64,000 bases of DNA from Flavobacterium xinjiangense (GTDB lineage: Bacteria > Bacteroidota > Bacteroidia > Flavobacteriales > Flavobacteriaceae), in NCBI RefSeq assembly GCF_900142885.1, contig NZ_FRCL01000003.1, positions 79,091-143,090 of the forward strand, in the 5' to 3' direction. The translations under genes and the position numbers were made by a program. Below the pieces are notes generated by a model. The model searched no databases. It was not told the DNA's origin and was given only the letters and a program-made list of their open reading frames with translations. Of this stretch, positions 46,958 through 55,031 are shown in pieces. Within the stretch, counting starts at the first letter, position 1; each line of letters opens with the position of its first letter.

Positions 46958-47129
46958 ATGACTTCAGAACAAAAGAATAAAGTCTTTTTGCATTAGCATT
47001 TCAATAATTTTATTTACTTCATCAACGCTTGGCCTGGGTATCAACACTTTTTGGACAGGTTTAGAGGTAGAAGTCACTTGGAGCGAAAATGTAAACGTTT
47101 CAAACAAATACCCTTCTAGGTTCGTCTAA
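46958..47129 (+). pseudogene. Small membrane protein with two apparent 1-bp deletions
   Basis: Starts MTSEQKNKVF; with one base restored in each of two T-runs (near 46985-46989 and 46999-47001) it continues ALAF, IILFTSSTLGLGINTFWTG and LEVEVTWSENVNVSNKYPSR and ends at 47127-47129. That is about 58 codons with one transmembrane helix. As it stands the frame stops after 12 codons. The family is not recognised. Confidence 0.45.
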
Positions 47130-47224
47130 AACAGGAACCAGCTACGAGGTAATAAACTTAAACGACTTTTTATCGCTACATAAAAAAGCGTACTTAATTT
47201 TATTATAATTTTAAAAATAAAGCT

Positions 47225-48691
47225 ATGCGAGTTCCAGTAATCCGAAAAAATATAATATTCACTCCTGATTCCAAGAGGGTTGTTGCCCGGTATTTTATGA
47301 ATGGTGATCAACGGACGCAACAGATGGTGAGCCGCATAATGATGTTGGATGAAAAACAAGTTATAGACACACTAGAACATACACTCCGGGAATTTGCCAG
47401 ACGCCATAGAAATATTTCAAGTATATTTTTTAAGCATTGCGAAAAAATTAGAAGCATAATTGAAGGGATGCAAATCGACTATGACGGTCTGTCTCAGGAA
47501 CGAAAAATGCTCATCGGTTCCTATTGTACAATGGAATATGCTATAGAATCCGCCGCCATTTTCAACCCTTCCATTGTGGAAGATTTCGACCAGTCGGATC
47601 TCGAAGAAGGAGAGAAACGTGTTATCATTTCTTTCCGTGCCACTGGGGAAGGTCATATCTCATCTATTGTCTTTAGAAGAGGAATCTTGGATAAGAATAA
47701 CAATCTCCGAGTGATGAAAATTGGTAATAACATTGATAAAGCAGAGATTGTACACAAAACCTTATACAACAAAGAACGATTTCTGATGAAATTGGCAGAA
47801 ATGCATACCTCTGACAAATACTCAACACGCATTATGCAGGACCTGCCAGACGAATTTGAGTACGCCATATTAAAAAGTTTGGTGAATAAAGCATTAAGCG
47901 ATCCAATGATCCGCCAGGAGAGAAGAACTGCACTCGAAGAAGTAATCTGGTTGGCGGATTCATTTTATGATTTGCAATTCAAACACGATTCCGATATCAC
48001 CGAGCGTGTTATATTTCCGATATCTGATTCTGAAAGCCGTGGTATTGAAGATGCCCGTTTTGTGCGCTTTGTGGATGATGATAAATCAGATAAAGTAATG
48101 GCTACATATACGGCTTATAATGGTCATGTAATTCTTCCAAAACTCATTTCTACTGAAGATTTTTATACGTTCCGTGTAATGCCCTTATATGGAATCGGTG
48201 CTCAAAATAAAAACCTGGCATTATTCCCTAGAAAAATCAAGGGTAAGTATGCTATGCTGTCCAGAATTGATGGTGTTAACAATTACCTTATGTATTCCGA
48301 GAGGCCTACGCAATGGAATGATCCAGTTATCCTCCAGGAGCCCCGTTATACATGGGAGTTTACGCAAATTGGAAATTGTGGATCGCCGCTTTGGACCGAA
48401 GAAGGCTGGCTGGTTATTACTCATGGTGTAGGTGCCATGAGACGGTATTGCATAGGTGCTTCACTGTTTGATCTTGATGATCCTTCAAAGGAAATTGGAA
48501 GACTTAAAGAGCCCCTGCTTTCACCACTGGAGGATGAGCGGGAAGGTTATGTACCTAATGTAGTGTATTCTTGTGGTTCGATTATTCACAACAACAGCCT
48601 TATATTGCCTTATGCCGTTTCAGACTATTCATCTACTTATGGTGTAGTCGATTTGGTAGAATTGATCGAGGCTTTGAAAAAAAGTAAATGA
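47225..48691 (+). CDS. GH130-family glycoside phosphorylase/hydrolase
   Basis: 488-residue five-blade beta-propeller enzyme of family GH130, whose members act on beta-mannosides, mostly as phosphorylases. Signature segments are SESRGIEDARFVRFVDDD with the conserved Asp, NLALFPRKIKGKYAMLSRID, TWEFTQIGNCGSPLWTEEGW and a final YGVVDLVELIEALKK. An N-terminal helical extension of about 120 residues (QMVSRIMMLDEKQVIDTLEH) goes beyond the classical fold and marks a separate subgroup. No signal peptide, so cytoplasmic. The glycosyltransferase fusion upstream is the likely functional partner. Whether it is a phosphorylase or a hydrolase cannot be told by eye. Confidence 0.88.
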   Translation: MRVPVIRKNIIFTPDSKRVVARYFMNGDQRTQQMVSRIMMLDEKQVIDTLEHTLREFARRHRNISSIFFKHCEKIRSIIEGMQIDYDGLSQERKMLIGSYCTMEYAIESAAIFNPSIVEDFDQSDLEEGEKRVIISFRATGEGHISSIVFRRGILDKNNNLRVMKIGNNIDKAEIVHKTLYNKERFLMKLAEMHTSDKYSTRIMQDLPDEFEYAILKSLVNKALSDPMIRQERRTALEEVIWLADSFYDLQFKHDSDITERVIFPISDSESRGIEDARFVRFVDDDKSDKVMATYTAYNGHVILPKLISTEDFYTFRVMPLYGIGAQNKNLALFPRKIKGKYAMLSRIDGVNNYLMYSERPTQWNDPVILQEPRYTWEFTQIGNCGSPLWTEEGWLVITHGVGAMRRYCIGASLFDLDDPSKEIGRLKEPLLSPLEDEREGYVPNVVYSCGSIIHNNSLILPYAVSDYSSTYGVVDLVELIEALKKSK

Positions 48692-48931
48692 TGACTTGAG
48701 GCGTTAATGTCTTTACTGATTTCATTGACGAGAGTTAAAATTATTCTAATAATTGTTATAAAAAACTTGCGCTATCTGAATCGTTTACTACCTGAATATA
48801 CTTAGTTAAAGTGGATATGTCGGTACGAATAAATTAATATCTTTGTTAGCTTTATTAAATATATGATAGTCCACTCAAAAGCTTCAGATCTTCTAAAAAA
48901 TGGTTCGAAAATTGTCCCGACAGGGTCACAA

Positions 48932-48967
48932 AAAAACCCTAAACATTGTAAAATGTTTAGGGTTTTT
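48932..48967. terminator. Bidirectional terminator between GH130 and alcohol dehydrogenase genes
   Basis: AAAAACCCTAAACATT (48932-48947) pairs perfectly with AATGTTTAGGGTTTTT (48952-48967) over a GTAA loop. It lies just 16 bp from the end of the dehydrogenase gene on the minus strand and serves both convergent genes. Confidence 0.88.
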
Positions 48968-48982
48968 GCTTTTATTACTTCT

Positions 48983-50026
48983 TTACAATGTAGCCATATC
49001 AATCACAAAACGATAACGAACATCACCCTTTGTCATTCGGTCATAAGCGTCATTAATATTTTTGATGTCAATCATTTCAATTTCTGAAACAATACCATGT
49101 TCAGCGCAGTAATCTAACATTTCTTGCGTTTCTGGTAATCCCCCTATTAAAGATCCAACAAGACTTTTTCTTCCTCCAATTAAGCTAAAAGCATGAACTT
49201 CATATGGTGTGGGTGGAACACCTACACAAATGTGAACTCCATCTCTTCTCAGTAAGGACAAATATAAATTTAAATCATGCGGCGCAGAAACTGTATCCAG
49301 AATAAAGTCAAAATAACCAGTCACACTCTTAAGCTGTTCAGCGTCTTTTGTAACCACAAATTTATGAGCTCCCAATTTTAAAGCATCAGCCTCTTTTTCG
49401 GGAGAAGTACTCAATACAGTAACTTCCGCACCAAAAGCAACACCAAATTTAACTGCCATATGACCTAAACCGCCCAATCCTAATACAGCCAGTTTGTGTC
49501 CTTTTCCTACTTTCCAATGTCTTAATGGCGAATAAGTTGTAATTCCTGCACACAATAAAGGAGCAACTGCTGCTAAATCTAATTTATCAGAAACATGCAA
49601 TACAAAATCTTCATGTACTACAATGGTATTAGAATAGCCGCCATATGTAGGCGTTTTATGATCTTGCTCTAAACTATTATAGGTTGCCGTGCTCCCGTTT
49701 ATACAAAACTGTTCCAAACCTTCCTGACAGTTTTCACAAGTTCTGCAAGAATCTACCAAACAACCCGTACCTGCTAAATCACCAACTTTAAACTTCTTTA
49801 CATGGCTACCCACTTTTATAACTTTTCCTACGATTTCATGTCCTGGAACCATTGGAAAGATAGATCCACCCCAATCATCTTTGATTTGATGCAAATCACT
49901 ATGGCAAACGCCGCAAAATTGAATATCAAATTGTACATCATGTGGCCCCACTTCTCTTCTTTCAAAATCCCATGGAGCTAAATCCGTCTTTGCATCCTGC
50001 ACTGCATATCCTTTTGTCTGTATCAT
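48983..50026 (-). CDS. Zinc-dependent alcohol dehydrogenase (cinnamyl-alcohol type)
   Basis: 347-residue medium-chain dehydrogenase/reductase from the ATG at 50026; the open frame upstream of it is not protein-like. Catalytic zinc ligands sit in CGVCHSDLHQ and PGHEIVGKVIKVGSHVK. The structural zinc site is CRTCENCQEGLEQFC with four Cys. The Rossmann motif is LAVLGLGGLGHMAVKFGVA. It resembles the YahK/CAD group of NADPH-dependent aldehyde reductases. It ends at a terminator shared with the convergent GH130 gene. The physiological substrate is not evident. Confidence 0.93.
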   Translation of the reverse strand: MIQTKGYAVQDAKTDLAPWDFERREVGPHDVQFDIQFCGVCHSDLHQIKDDWGGSIFPMVPGHEIVGKVIKVGSHVKKFKVGDLAGTGCLVDSCRTCENCQEGLEQFCINGSTATYNSLEQDHKTPTYGGYSNTIVVHEDFVLHVSDKLDLAAVAPLLCAGITTYSPLRHWKVGKGHKLAVLGLGGLGHMAVKFGVAFGAEVTVLSTSPEKEADALKLGAHKFVVTKDAEQLKSVTGYFDFILDTVSAPHDLNLYLSLLRRDGVHICVGVPPTPYEVHAFSLIGGRKSLVGSLIGGLPETQEMLDYCAEHGIVSEIEMIDIKNINDAYDRMTKGDVRYRFVIDMATL

Positions 50027-50238
50027 AATTATTATTTTTTTTATAAAATTAATCCTTTTATTCGAACTCGTTGTTATACATTTTGTGAAGAAAAGTATAA
50101 AATTTAGTGAAGTAACATGCTCTAGATAGTCCATAAAAAAGTTGTAAAATGAATCTAACATTGTTTTTTTGCATTTACAAAATTTGTTTCATCCAAAAGA
50201 ACTTGTTTTTACTACCTTTAAAATTTTAAAAGAAAATC

Positions 50239-50673
50239 ATGGAAACTCAATCTTATAAAAATCACATTCGGTATTATACACCGCATCATTTTATCTATTA
50301 TCCAATTATAATTGCATTGATGTCCTTCAGCATTTATTTTAGTTTTACAACTAAGGATCAATTAATTTGGACTTTTATCAGTGGGATTTTTGTTGTGTTA
50401 TTTTGCCTGGCATTTATGTTGCGTCAACATTATGCCTTAACATTGCAAAACCGAATCGTGCGACTAGAACTTCGGTACCGCTATTTTTCTATTACAGGAA
50501 AAAGATTGGAAGATTTTGAACACCAATTGAATGACGATCAATTATTTGCTTTGCGGTTTGCACCAGATAAAGAGCTTCCAGCACTTATCGAAAGTACTTT
50601 GAACGAAAATCTCACAGGAACAGCAATTAAAAAAGCGATTATCAATTGGAAAGGTGATTACGAAAGAGTTTAA
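50239..50673 (+). CDS. DUF6526 membrane protein
   Basis: 144-residue protein with two transmembrane helices (FIYYPIIIALMSFSIYFSF and LIWTFISGIFVVLFCLAFML) and a cytoplasmic helical tail with RIVRLELRYRYFSITGKRLE, LFALRFAPDKELPALIE and AIKKAIINWKGDYERV. The combination resembles the DUF6526 family of Bacteroidota. Function unknown; it stands alone between the dehydrogenase and pentapeptide-repeat genes. Confidence 0.8.
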   Translation: METQSYKNHIRYYTPHHFIYYPIIIALMSFSIYFSFTTKDQLIWTFISGIFVVLFCLAFMLRQHYALTLQNRIVRLELRYRYFSITGKRLEDFEHQLNDDQLFALRFAPDKELPALIESTLNENLTGTAIKKAIINWKGDYERV

Positions 50674-50773
50674 AGTTTCAAAATATTTTTTGCCTACCTG
50701 AATTTTATAGATTCAGAATTTTGTTACTTTGTCCCGTAACACAATCCTATTAAACCTGAATTTAAAACCCATA

Positions 50774-51343
50774 ATGCCAGAATACTTATTAGATGTCGAG
50801 TACAACAACATCATTTATAGCGAAGAGGAAGTCAATTTTAAGGAATTTGAATGTTGTACGTTTACAAACTGCAACTTTTCCTCCTGCGTATTTCTGGCAG
50901 TAACCTTTATTGATTGTACCTTCAACGATTGCACTTTTAGCGGTACCAAGATCAATTACGTAGCCTTTAGAACCGTAACTTTCAATCGTTGCGAAATCAA
51001 AGACGTTAATTTTTCTATGTGTGATAAATTGATTTTCGAAATTGCCTTTACGGACTGTATTTTGGATTTTTCCAAATTTTATACGCTAAAAATTAAAGGT
51101 ACATCTTTTACCAACTGCAGTTTAATTGCAGTAGATTTTATGGCTACAGATTTGACCGAAGTTCTATTTGAAAATTGTGATTTATACCGTTCTGAATTTG
51201 CAAAAGCAATCGCTAACAAAGCTAATTTCAAAACAAGCTATAACTACACTATTGATCCAACCAAAACCAAAATTAAGAAGGCTGTTTTTTCTCTGGAAGG
51301 ACTTAAAGGATTGCTCTACAAACACGAGATTATAGTTAGATAG
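50774..51343 (+). CDS. Pentapeptide-repeat protein
   Basis: 189-residue protein from the ATG at 50774 (an in-frame TTG at 50729 is less likely). Nearly the whole length follows the A(D/N)LXX-type five-residue register with central Phe and frequent Cys: CTFTNCNFSSCVF, FIDCTFNDCTFSGTK, FTNCSLIAVDFMATDLTEV and FENCDLYRSEFAKA. That forms a right-handed beta-helix like that of Qnr/McbG proteins, some of which protect DNA gyrase from quinolones; a resistance role here is unproven. It is cytoplasmic. It converges on the ABC transporter operon with 2 bp between stop codons. Confidence 0.88.
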   Translation: MPEYLLDVEYNNIIYSEEEVNFKEFECCTFTNCNFSSCVFLAVTFIDCTFNDCTFSGTKINYVAFRTVTFNRCEIKDVNFSMCDKLIFEIAFTDCILDFSKFYTLKIKGTSFTNCSLIAVDFMATDLTEVLFENCDLYRSEFAKAIANKANFKTSYNYTIDPTKTKIKKAVFSLEGLKGLLYKHEIIVR

Positions 51344-51345
51344 TT

Positions 51346-52026
51346 TTACGAAATAATACTCCCATCCTCCATAGTAATGATTCTATTAGTCCGTTCAGCA
51401 AAATCAGTATCGTGAGTAACGACCAATAAGGTTTGATTTTTTTCCTGTGTCAATTTTTTAAAAATATCAAAAACCAAATCGCTATTTTTTTTGTCCAAGT
51501 TTCCTGTAGGCTCATCCCCCATTATAATCAGCGGATCGTTTATCAAAGCACGTGCGATAGCCACACGCTGCTTTTGCCCTCCACTTAATTGATTTGGCAT
51601 TTTCAGGGCTTGGTCTTGCATGTCCAATGTTTTCAAATGTTCCATCGCTCTATGCTCCAGTTCCTGATTGGTGAATTTACCTAATTTCATTCCTGGAAGC
51701 ATCACATTTTTCAAGACATTATACTCCGCAAGTAAATAATGAAACTGAAATACAAAACCAATCTTTTCATTTCTAATCAAGGCTAATTCTTTGTCAGTTT
51801 TTCCTGTTACAAGTTCGTTGTGAATAAATATTTCACCGTCATAATCTGTATCCATCGTGGAAAGCAAATACAATAAAGTCGATTTTCCACAACCTGATTT
51901 TCCTACAATAGAAACAAACTCACCGTGATTGATGCTCATGCTAATTTCCTTCAGTACTTGAAATTTTACAGGATCGTAAAAATATTTGCTTAATCCAACA
52001 GCCTCTAAAACTTTATTATTTTCCAT
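51346..52026 (-). CDS. ABC transporter ATP-binding protein (MacB/LolD type)
   Basis: 226-residue ATPase with Walker [10 protein letters not shown] (about 42-50), signature [15 protein letters not shown], Walker [13 protein letters not shown] and switch His in VVTHD. The lack of a fused membrane domain and the neighbouring FtsX-like permease place it in the MacB/LolD group. It starts 3 bp after the permease gene and is last in a three-gene operon (adaptor, permease, ATPase). Confidence 0.94.
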   Translation of the reverse strand: MENNKVLEAVGLSKYFYDPVKFQVLKEISMSINHGEFVSIVGKSGCGKSTLLYLLSTMDTDYDGEIFIHNELVTGKTDKELALIRNEKIGFVFQFHYLLAEYNVLKNVMLPGMKLGKFTNQELEHRAMEHLKTLDMQDQALKMPNQLSGGQKQRVAIARALINDPLIIMGDEPTGNLDKKNSDLVFDIFKKLTQEKNQTLLVVTHDTDFAERTNRIITMEDGSIIS

Positions 52027-52028
52027 CT

Positions 52029-53285
52029 TTATTTTCCTCTGATAATTTCTACGGGATCAATTTTACTGGCTTTCAGAGCAGGAAAAAGTCCGGCAATTGT
52101 GGTTGTAAATAATGCAAAAGTGATTCCAATGATGTAATATAACGGATTGTAATTGATAGGATAGGTTTTTACAGTGGGTAATGAAGCCGTTTCAAAAGGA
52201 ATAATATCTATAATAGAGGAAAAAATATACCCAAACAACAAGCCGAATAATCCGCCTGCAAGACCTATAATTATGGCGAGCGAAACAAAAATCCATTTGA
52301 CATCATTACCTGAAAAACCAGTGGCTTTTAGAATCGCGATGCTATCCATCTTTTCATAAATCATCATATTCAAAATGTTGTAAATTCCAAAACCAGCTAC
52401 AATTAGTAACACTACCCCTACTGCATAGGAAATAATATTTCTAATGGTGCTTCCTGTTTCAAATTGGGAATTAGCCGTTCGATAATCTATAGTATCAAGA
52501 TTGAATTTATTATGAAACTCTTTGGCAACAGCCGGAGCTGTAGTCATATCATACAACTTGATTTGAATATCGGTAATGTAATTTGTGGGTTCACCCAATA
52601 TTTTTTGTGCTGTGGTTAATGATGTATAGCTCATAGTATTATCGATTTCAGCAATTCCAATTTGTGAAATGCCTACAATTTTCAAAGAAGCCAAATTCCC
52701 TTTGGAAGAAGTGATTTTTATAATGTCACCTTTTATTAGTAGCATTTTGTCCGCTAGTCCTTTTCCTATTATTATACTGTTGTTTTGCGATAAATCTGCA
52801 ATATTCCCTTCAATTATATAATCGCTGAATTTAAATAATTTTTCTTCTGCCCGAATATCAATTCCATTGATCAGCCCTGATATTTCGATAGTTCCTGAAT
52901 TAAAAAAAACGGGAGTACTGATTTTTGGTGCAACATCTAAAATACGAGGGTCTTTTTTTAAATAACTGATAATCGATTTGCTGTTGTAAATTGATTTTCC
53001 AATATCTTTCGGTTTTACTGAACGAATGAAATTAGCATTATCCTTATAGCTTTCGGATAATAGTATTGGCTGATTTGCTGATGGTTTTATTTCATTATAC
53101 AAAAGAACATGTGGTGTTCTGTTCAGCATGAGTCCATCCAGCAAATCATTTAAACCGTTCATGAAACTTACTAAAGAAATAAACATCGCAATACCAAAAG
53201 TGACACCCACAGCCGCAACGACAGTTTGCTTAAGCCTGGCTTGGAGTAGATGCAATGCAATATTTAAAATAAGTTTAAAATTCAT
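52029..53285 (-). CDS. FtsX/MacB-type ABC transporter permease
   Basis: 418-residue permease with four transmembrane helices: one at the N-terminus (about 18-40, TVVAAVGVTFGIAMFISLVS) and three in the C-terminal FtsX domain (about 285-410, IISYAVGVVLLIVAGFGIYN, WIFVSLAIIIGLAGGLFGLL, YYIIGITFALFTTTIAGLFP). Between them lies a large periplasmic MacB_PCD-like domain. The C-terminal PALKASKIDPVEIIRGK is the characteristic end. It works with the adjacent ATPase and adaptor, probably to export a lipophilic compound, peptide or lipoprotein. Confidence 0.93.
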   Translation of the reverse strand: MNFKLILNIALHLLQARLKQTVVAAVGVTFGIAMFISLVSFMNGLNDLLDGLMLNRTPHVLLYNEIKPSANQPILLSESYKDNANFIRSVKPKDIGKSIYNSKSIISYLKKDPRILDVAPKISTPVFFNSGTIEISGLINGIDIRAEEKLFKFSDYIIEGNIADLSQNNSIIIGKGLADKMLLIKGDIIKITSSKGNLASLKIVGISQIGIAEIDNTMSYTSLTTAQKILGEPTNYITDIQIKLYDMTTAPAVAKEFHNKFNLDTIDYRTANSQFETGSTIRNIISYAVGVVLLIVAGFGIYNILNMMIYEKMDSIAILKATGFSGNDVKWIFVSLAIIIGLAGGLFGLLFGYIFSSIIDIIPFETASLPTVKTYPINYNPLYYIIGITFALFTTTIAGLFPALKASKIDPVEIIRGK

Positions 53286-53287
53286 CT

Positions 53288-54379
53288 CTAAGGTTTGTAA
53301 ATCGTTTCTCCTGCTTTTAAACCTTCTAAAATTTCTACTTTTTGATAATCACTTAAACCTATTTTTACTTTGCGTTTTTCGTCTTTGTTTACCAAAACAT
53401 AGTCACCTTGAATCAAATAACTCTTAGGAATAGTCATTGCATTTTTTATAGTTTTAATGACAATATTAGCCTCGGCGGTAAGATTGGGATACATTTTTTT
53501 TGGAGGACTTACAAAGTGGGCTTCAATTTTAAAAGTACGGGAACGCTCCTGCATAATAGGGTAAATTTTATCAATAGTTGCTTCAAAAACTTCACCCTTA
53601 TAACTATCCATAGTCACTAAAGCCTGTTGCCCGATATTGACACGAACCATATCATTTTCATCTACTTCCAATTCCAATAAAAAGGAATTCGCTTTACCAA
53701 TAATTGCTAAAGGAACTTGTGCACTAATTAGCGCCCCTTCTTTGACTAAGACGTCAAATAATTCTCCCGAGAAAGCACTTTTTATAGTAAAATCATTTTG
53801 TGACTTCTGACTGATTTTAAGATTTATATTATTTCGATTTTGATCATTTTTTAATTGTGCCTTGAGCTGCGCCAATTGCTTTTTAGTTGCTTCATAATTG
53901 ACTTTGGAACTTTTGTATGCCAATTCTACTCGTTCAAAATCCACTTCTGAGATTCCACCTTGATTTTTAATGACTTTGTTCCTAGTGTAAATGGATTCAT
54001 CTAAGGTCAGTTTATCTTGTGCTGATTGGACTTTCATTTCCATTTCAGCAATTTTATCCTGGATAAAACTATTACTTTGCTGACTTAGTTGATAAGCCAA
54101 CCGTGCGTTTTCAGTATTTAGCTCCGCTTTTTCACTTTCTAGTTCGAATAGTGATTGTCCTTTATGTATCGATTCTCCCGCAGTCACATTTATTTTTTGC
54201 AGCGTTCCATTTACAGTTGAAAAAACAGTGTATTGACCTTCAGCTTTTACGACTCCTGAAGCATAAACGCTTTCCGTTACGTCTCCTACAGTGGGCTTCG
54301 TTTCTTCATTACCTTTCTTAGAACAAGATAATACACTGAAAATAAGCAAATAAAATAGGGATATTGATTTAAAACTCAT
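53288..54379 (-). CDS. Periplasmic adaptor (HlyD/MacA-type) lipoprotein
   Basis: About 363 residues from the ATG at 54379, which gives a lipoprotein signal (LFYLLIFSVLSC); the frame upstream of it is not needed. It has the barrel-sandwich halves (YTVFSTVNGTLQKINVTAGE and FTIKSAFSGELFDVLVKEG) around a long coiled coil (about 75-200), then beta-barrel and membrane-proximal strands. It connects the ABC permease with an outer-membrane channel; no TolC-like gene is in the window. It is the first gene of the operon, 2 bp before the permease gene. Confidence 0.92.
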   Translation of the reverse strand: MSFKSISLFYLLIFSVLSCSKKGNEETKPTVGDVTESVYASGVVKAEGQYTVFSTVNGTLQKINVTAGESIHKGQSLFELESEKAELNTENARLAYQLSQQSNSFIQDKIAEMEMKVQSAQDKLTLDESIYTRNKVIKNQGGISEVDFERVELAYKSSKVNYEATKKQLAQLKAQLKNDQNRNNINLKISQKSQNDFTIKSAFSGELFDVLVKEGALISAQVPLAIIGKANSFLLELEVDENDMVRVNIGQQALVTMDSYKGEVFEATIDKIYPIMQERSRTFKIEAHFVSPPKKMYPNLTAEANIVIKTIKNAMTIPKSYLIQGDYVLVNKDEKRKVKIGLSDYQKVEILEGLKAGETIYKP

Positions 54380-54505
54380 TTTACTTTTATTTAAAACATC
54401 GATAGGTTTGAAATGGTTCATACTATCAAATGTACGAAAATATACATTTTGGCCGCAGAATCATTCTTACATAATTACGTTAAAAAAACAAAGATTTAAA
54501 AACAA

Positions 54506-55003
54506 TTATAATTGCTTTTCCATCACATAATCTTCCATCAAATAACCAAAATCCAATTCAATATCTTCTTCGCACACCACTTTAAAACCTATTTTTTGAT
54601 AAAATGAGAGCGCTTTATTAAATTTATTTACATTTAATGAAACAGCGACGGAAAGATTTTCCATAGCTAGACCTTCAATGGTATCAATTAATAGCTTTCC
54701 GGCTCCTTTACCTTGTGCTTCAGGGATTAGGTAAATTTTATGCAATCGAGTAACATTTTTATCTAAATAATTATGCTCATAAGATGCAAATCCTATGCAG
54801 CAGCCATCTTCATGAACGAGTATGAATTGATGCCCTTTTTTATTTAAATTCTCGCACAAAGTTTCATCCGAATAAAACAAATTAAGCATATACTCAATCT
54901 GTTCTTTAGATAAAATCGTACCGTAAGTAGCTGGCCAGGAACGATACGCAATTTCTCTAATTAATTTGATATCTTTAATTGTAGCCTGCGAAATTAGTAT
55001 CAT
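54506..55003 (-). CDS. GNAT-family N-acetyltransferase
   Basis: 165-residue GNAT enzyme. The acetyl-CoA-binding motif A is visible as LHKIYLIPEAQGKGAGKLLI (about 92-111), preceded by FASYEHN and followed by VAVSLNVNKFNKALSFYQKI, the family's C-terminal half. The acceptor substrate is unknown. It lies 28 bp after the histidine kinase gene on the same strand and may be cotranscribed with it, though it need not share its function. Confidence 0.9.
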   Translation of the reverse strand: MILISQATIKDIKLIREIAYRSWPATYGTILSKEQIEYMLNLFYSDETLCENLNKKGHQFILVHEDGCCIGFASYEHNYLDKNVTRLHKIYLIPEAQGKGAGKLLIDTIEGLAMENLSVAVSLNVNKFNKALSFYQKIGFKVVCEEDIELDFGYLMEDYVMEKQL

Positions 55004-55031
55004 TAAGTATGTTTTTTTGAATTTATTAAAA

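Noticed and set aside
48838..48930. Possible tRNA gene after a TATCTTTG element, with GGTTCGAAA resembling a T-loop
   Set aside because: The expected T-stem and acceptor-stem pairing does not form, and no anticodon stem can be drawn. At best a decayed tRNA.
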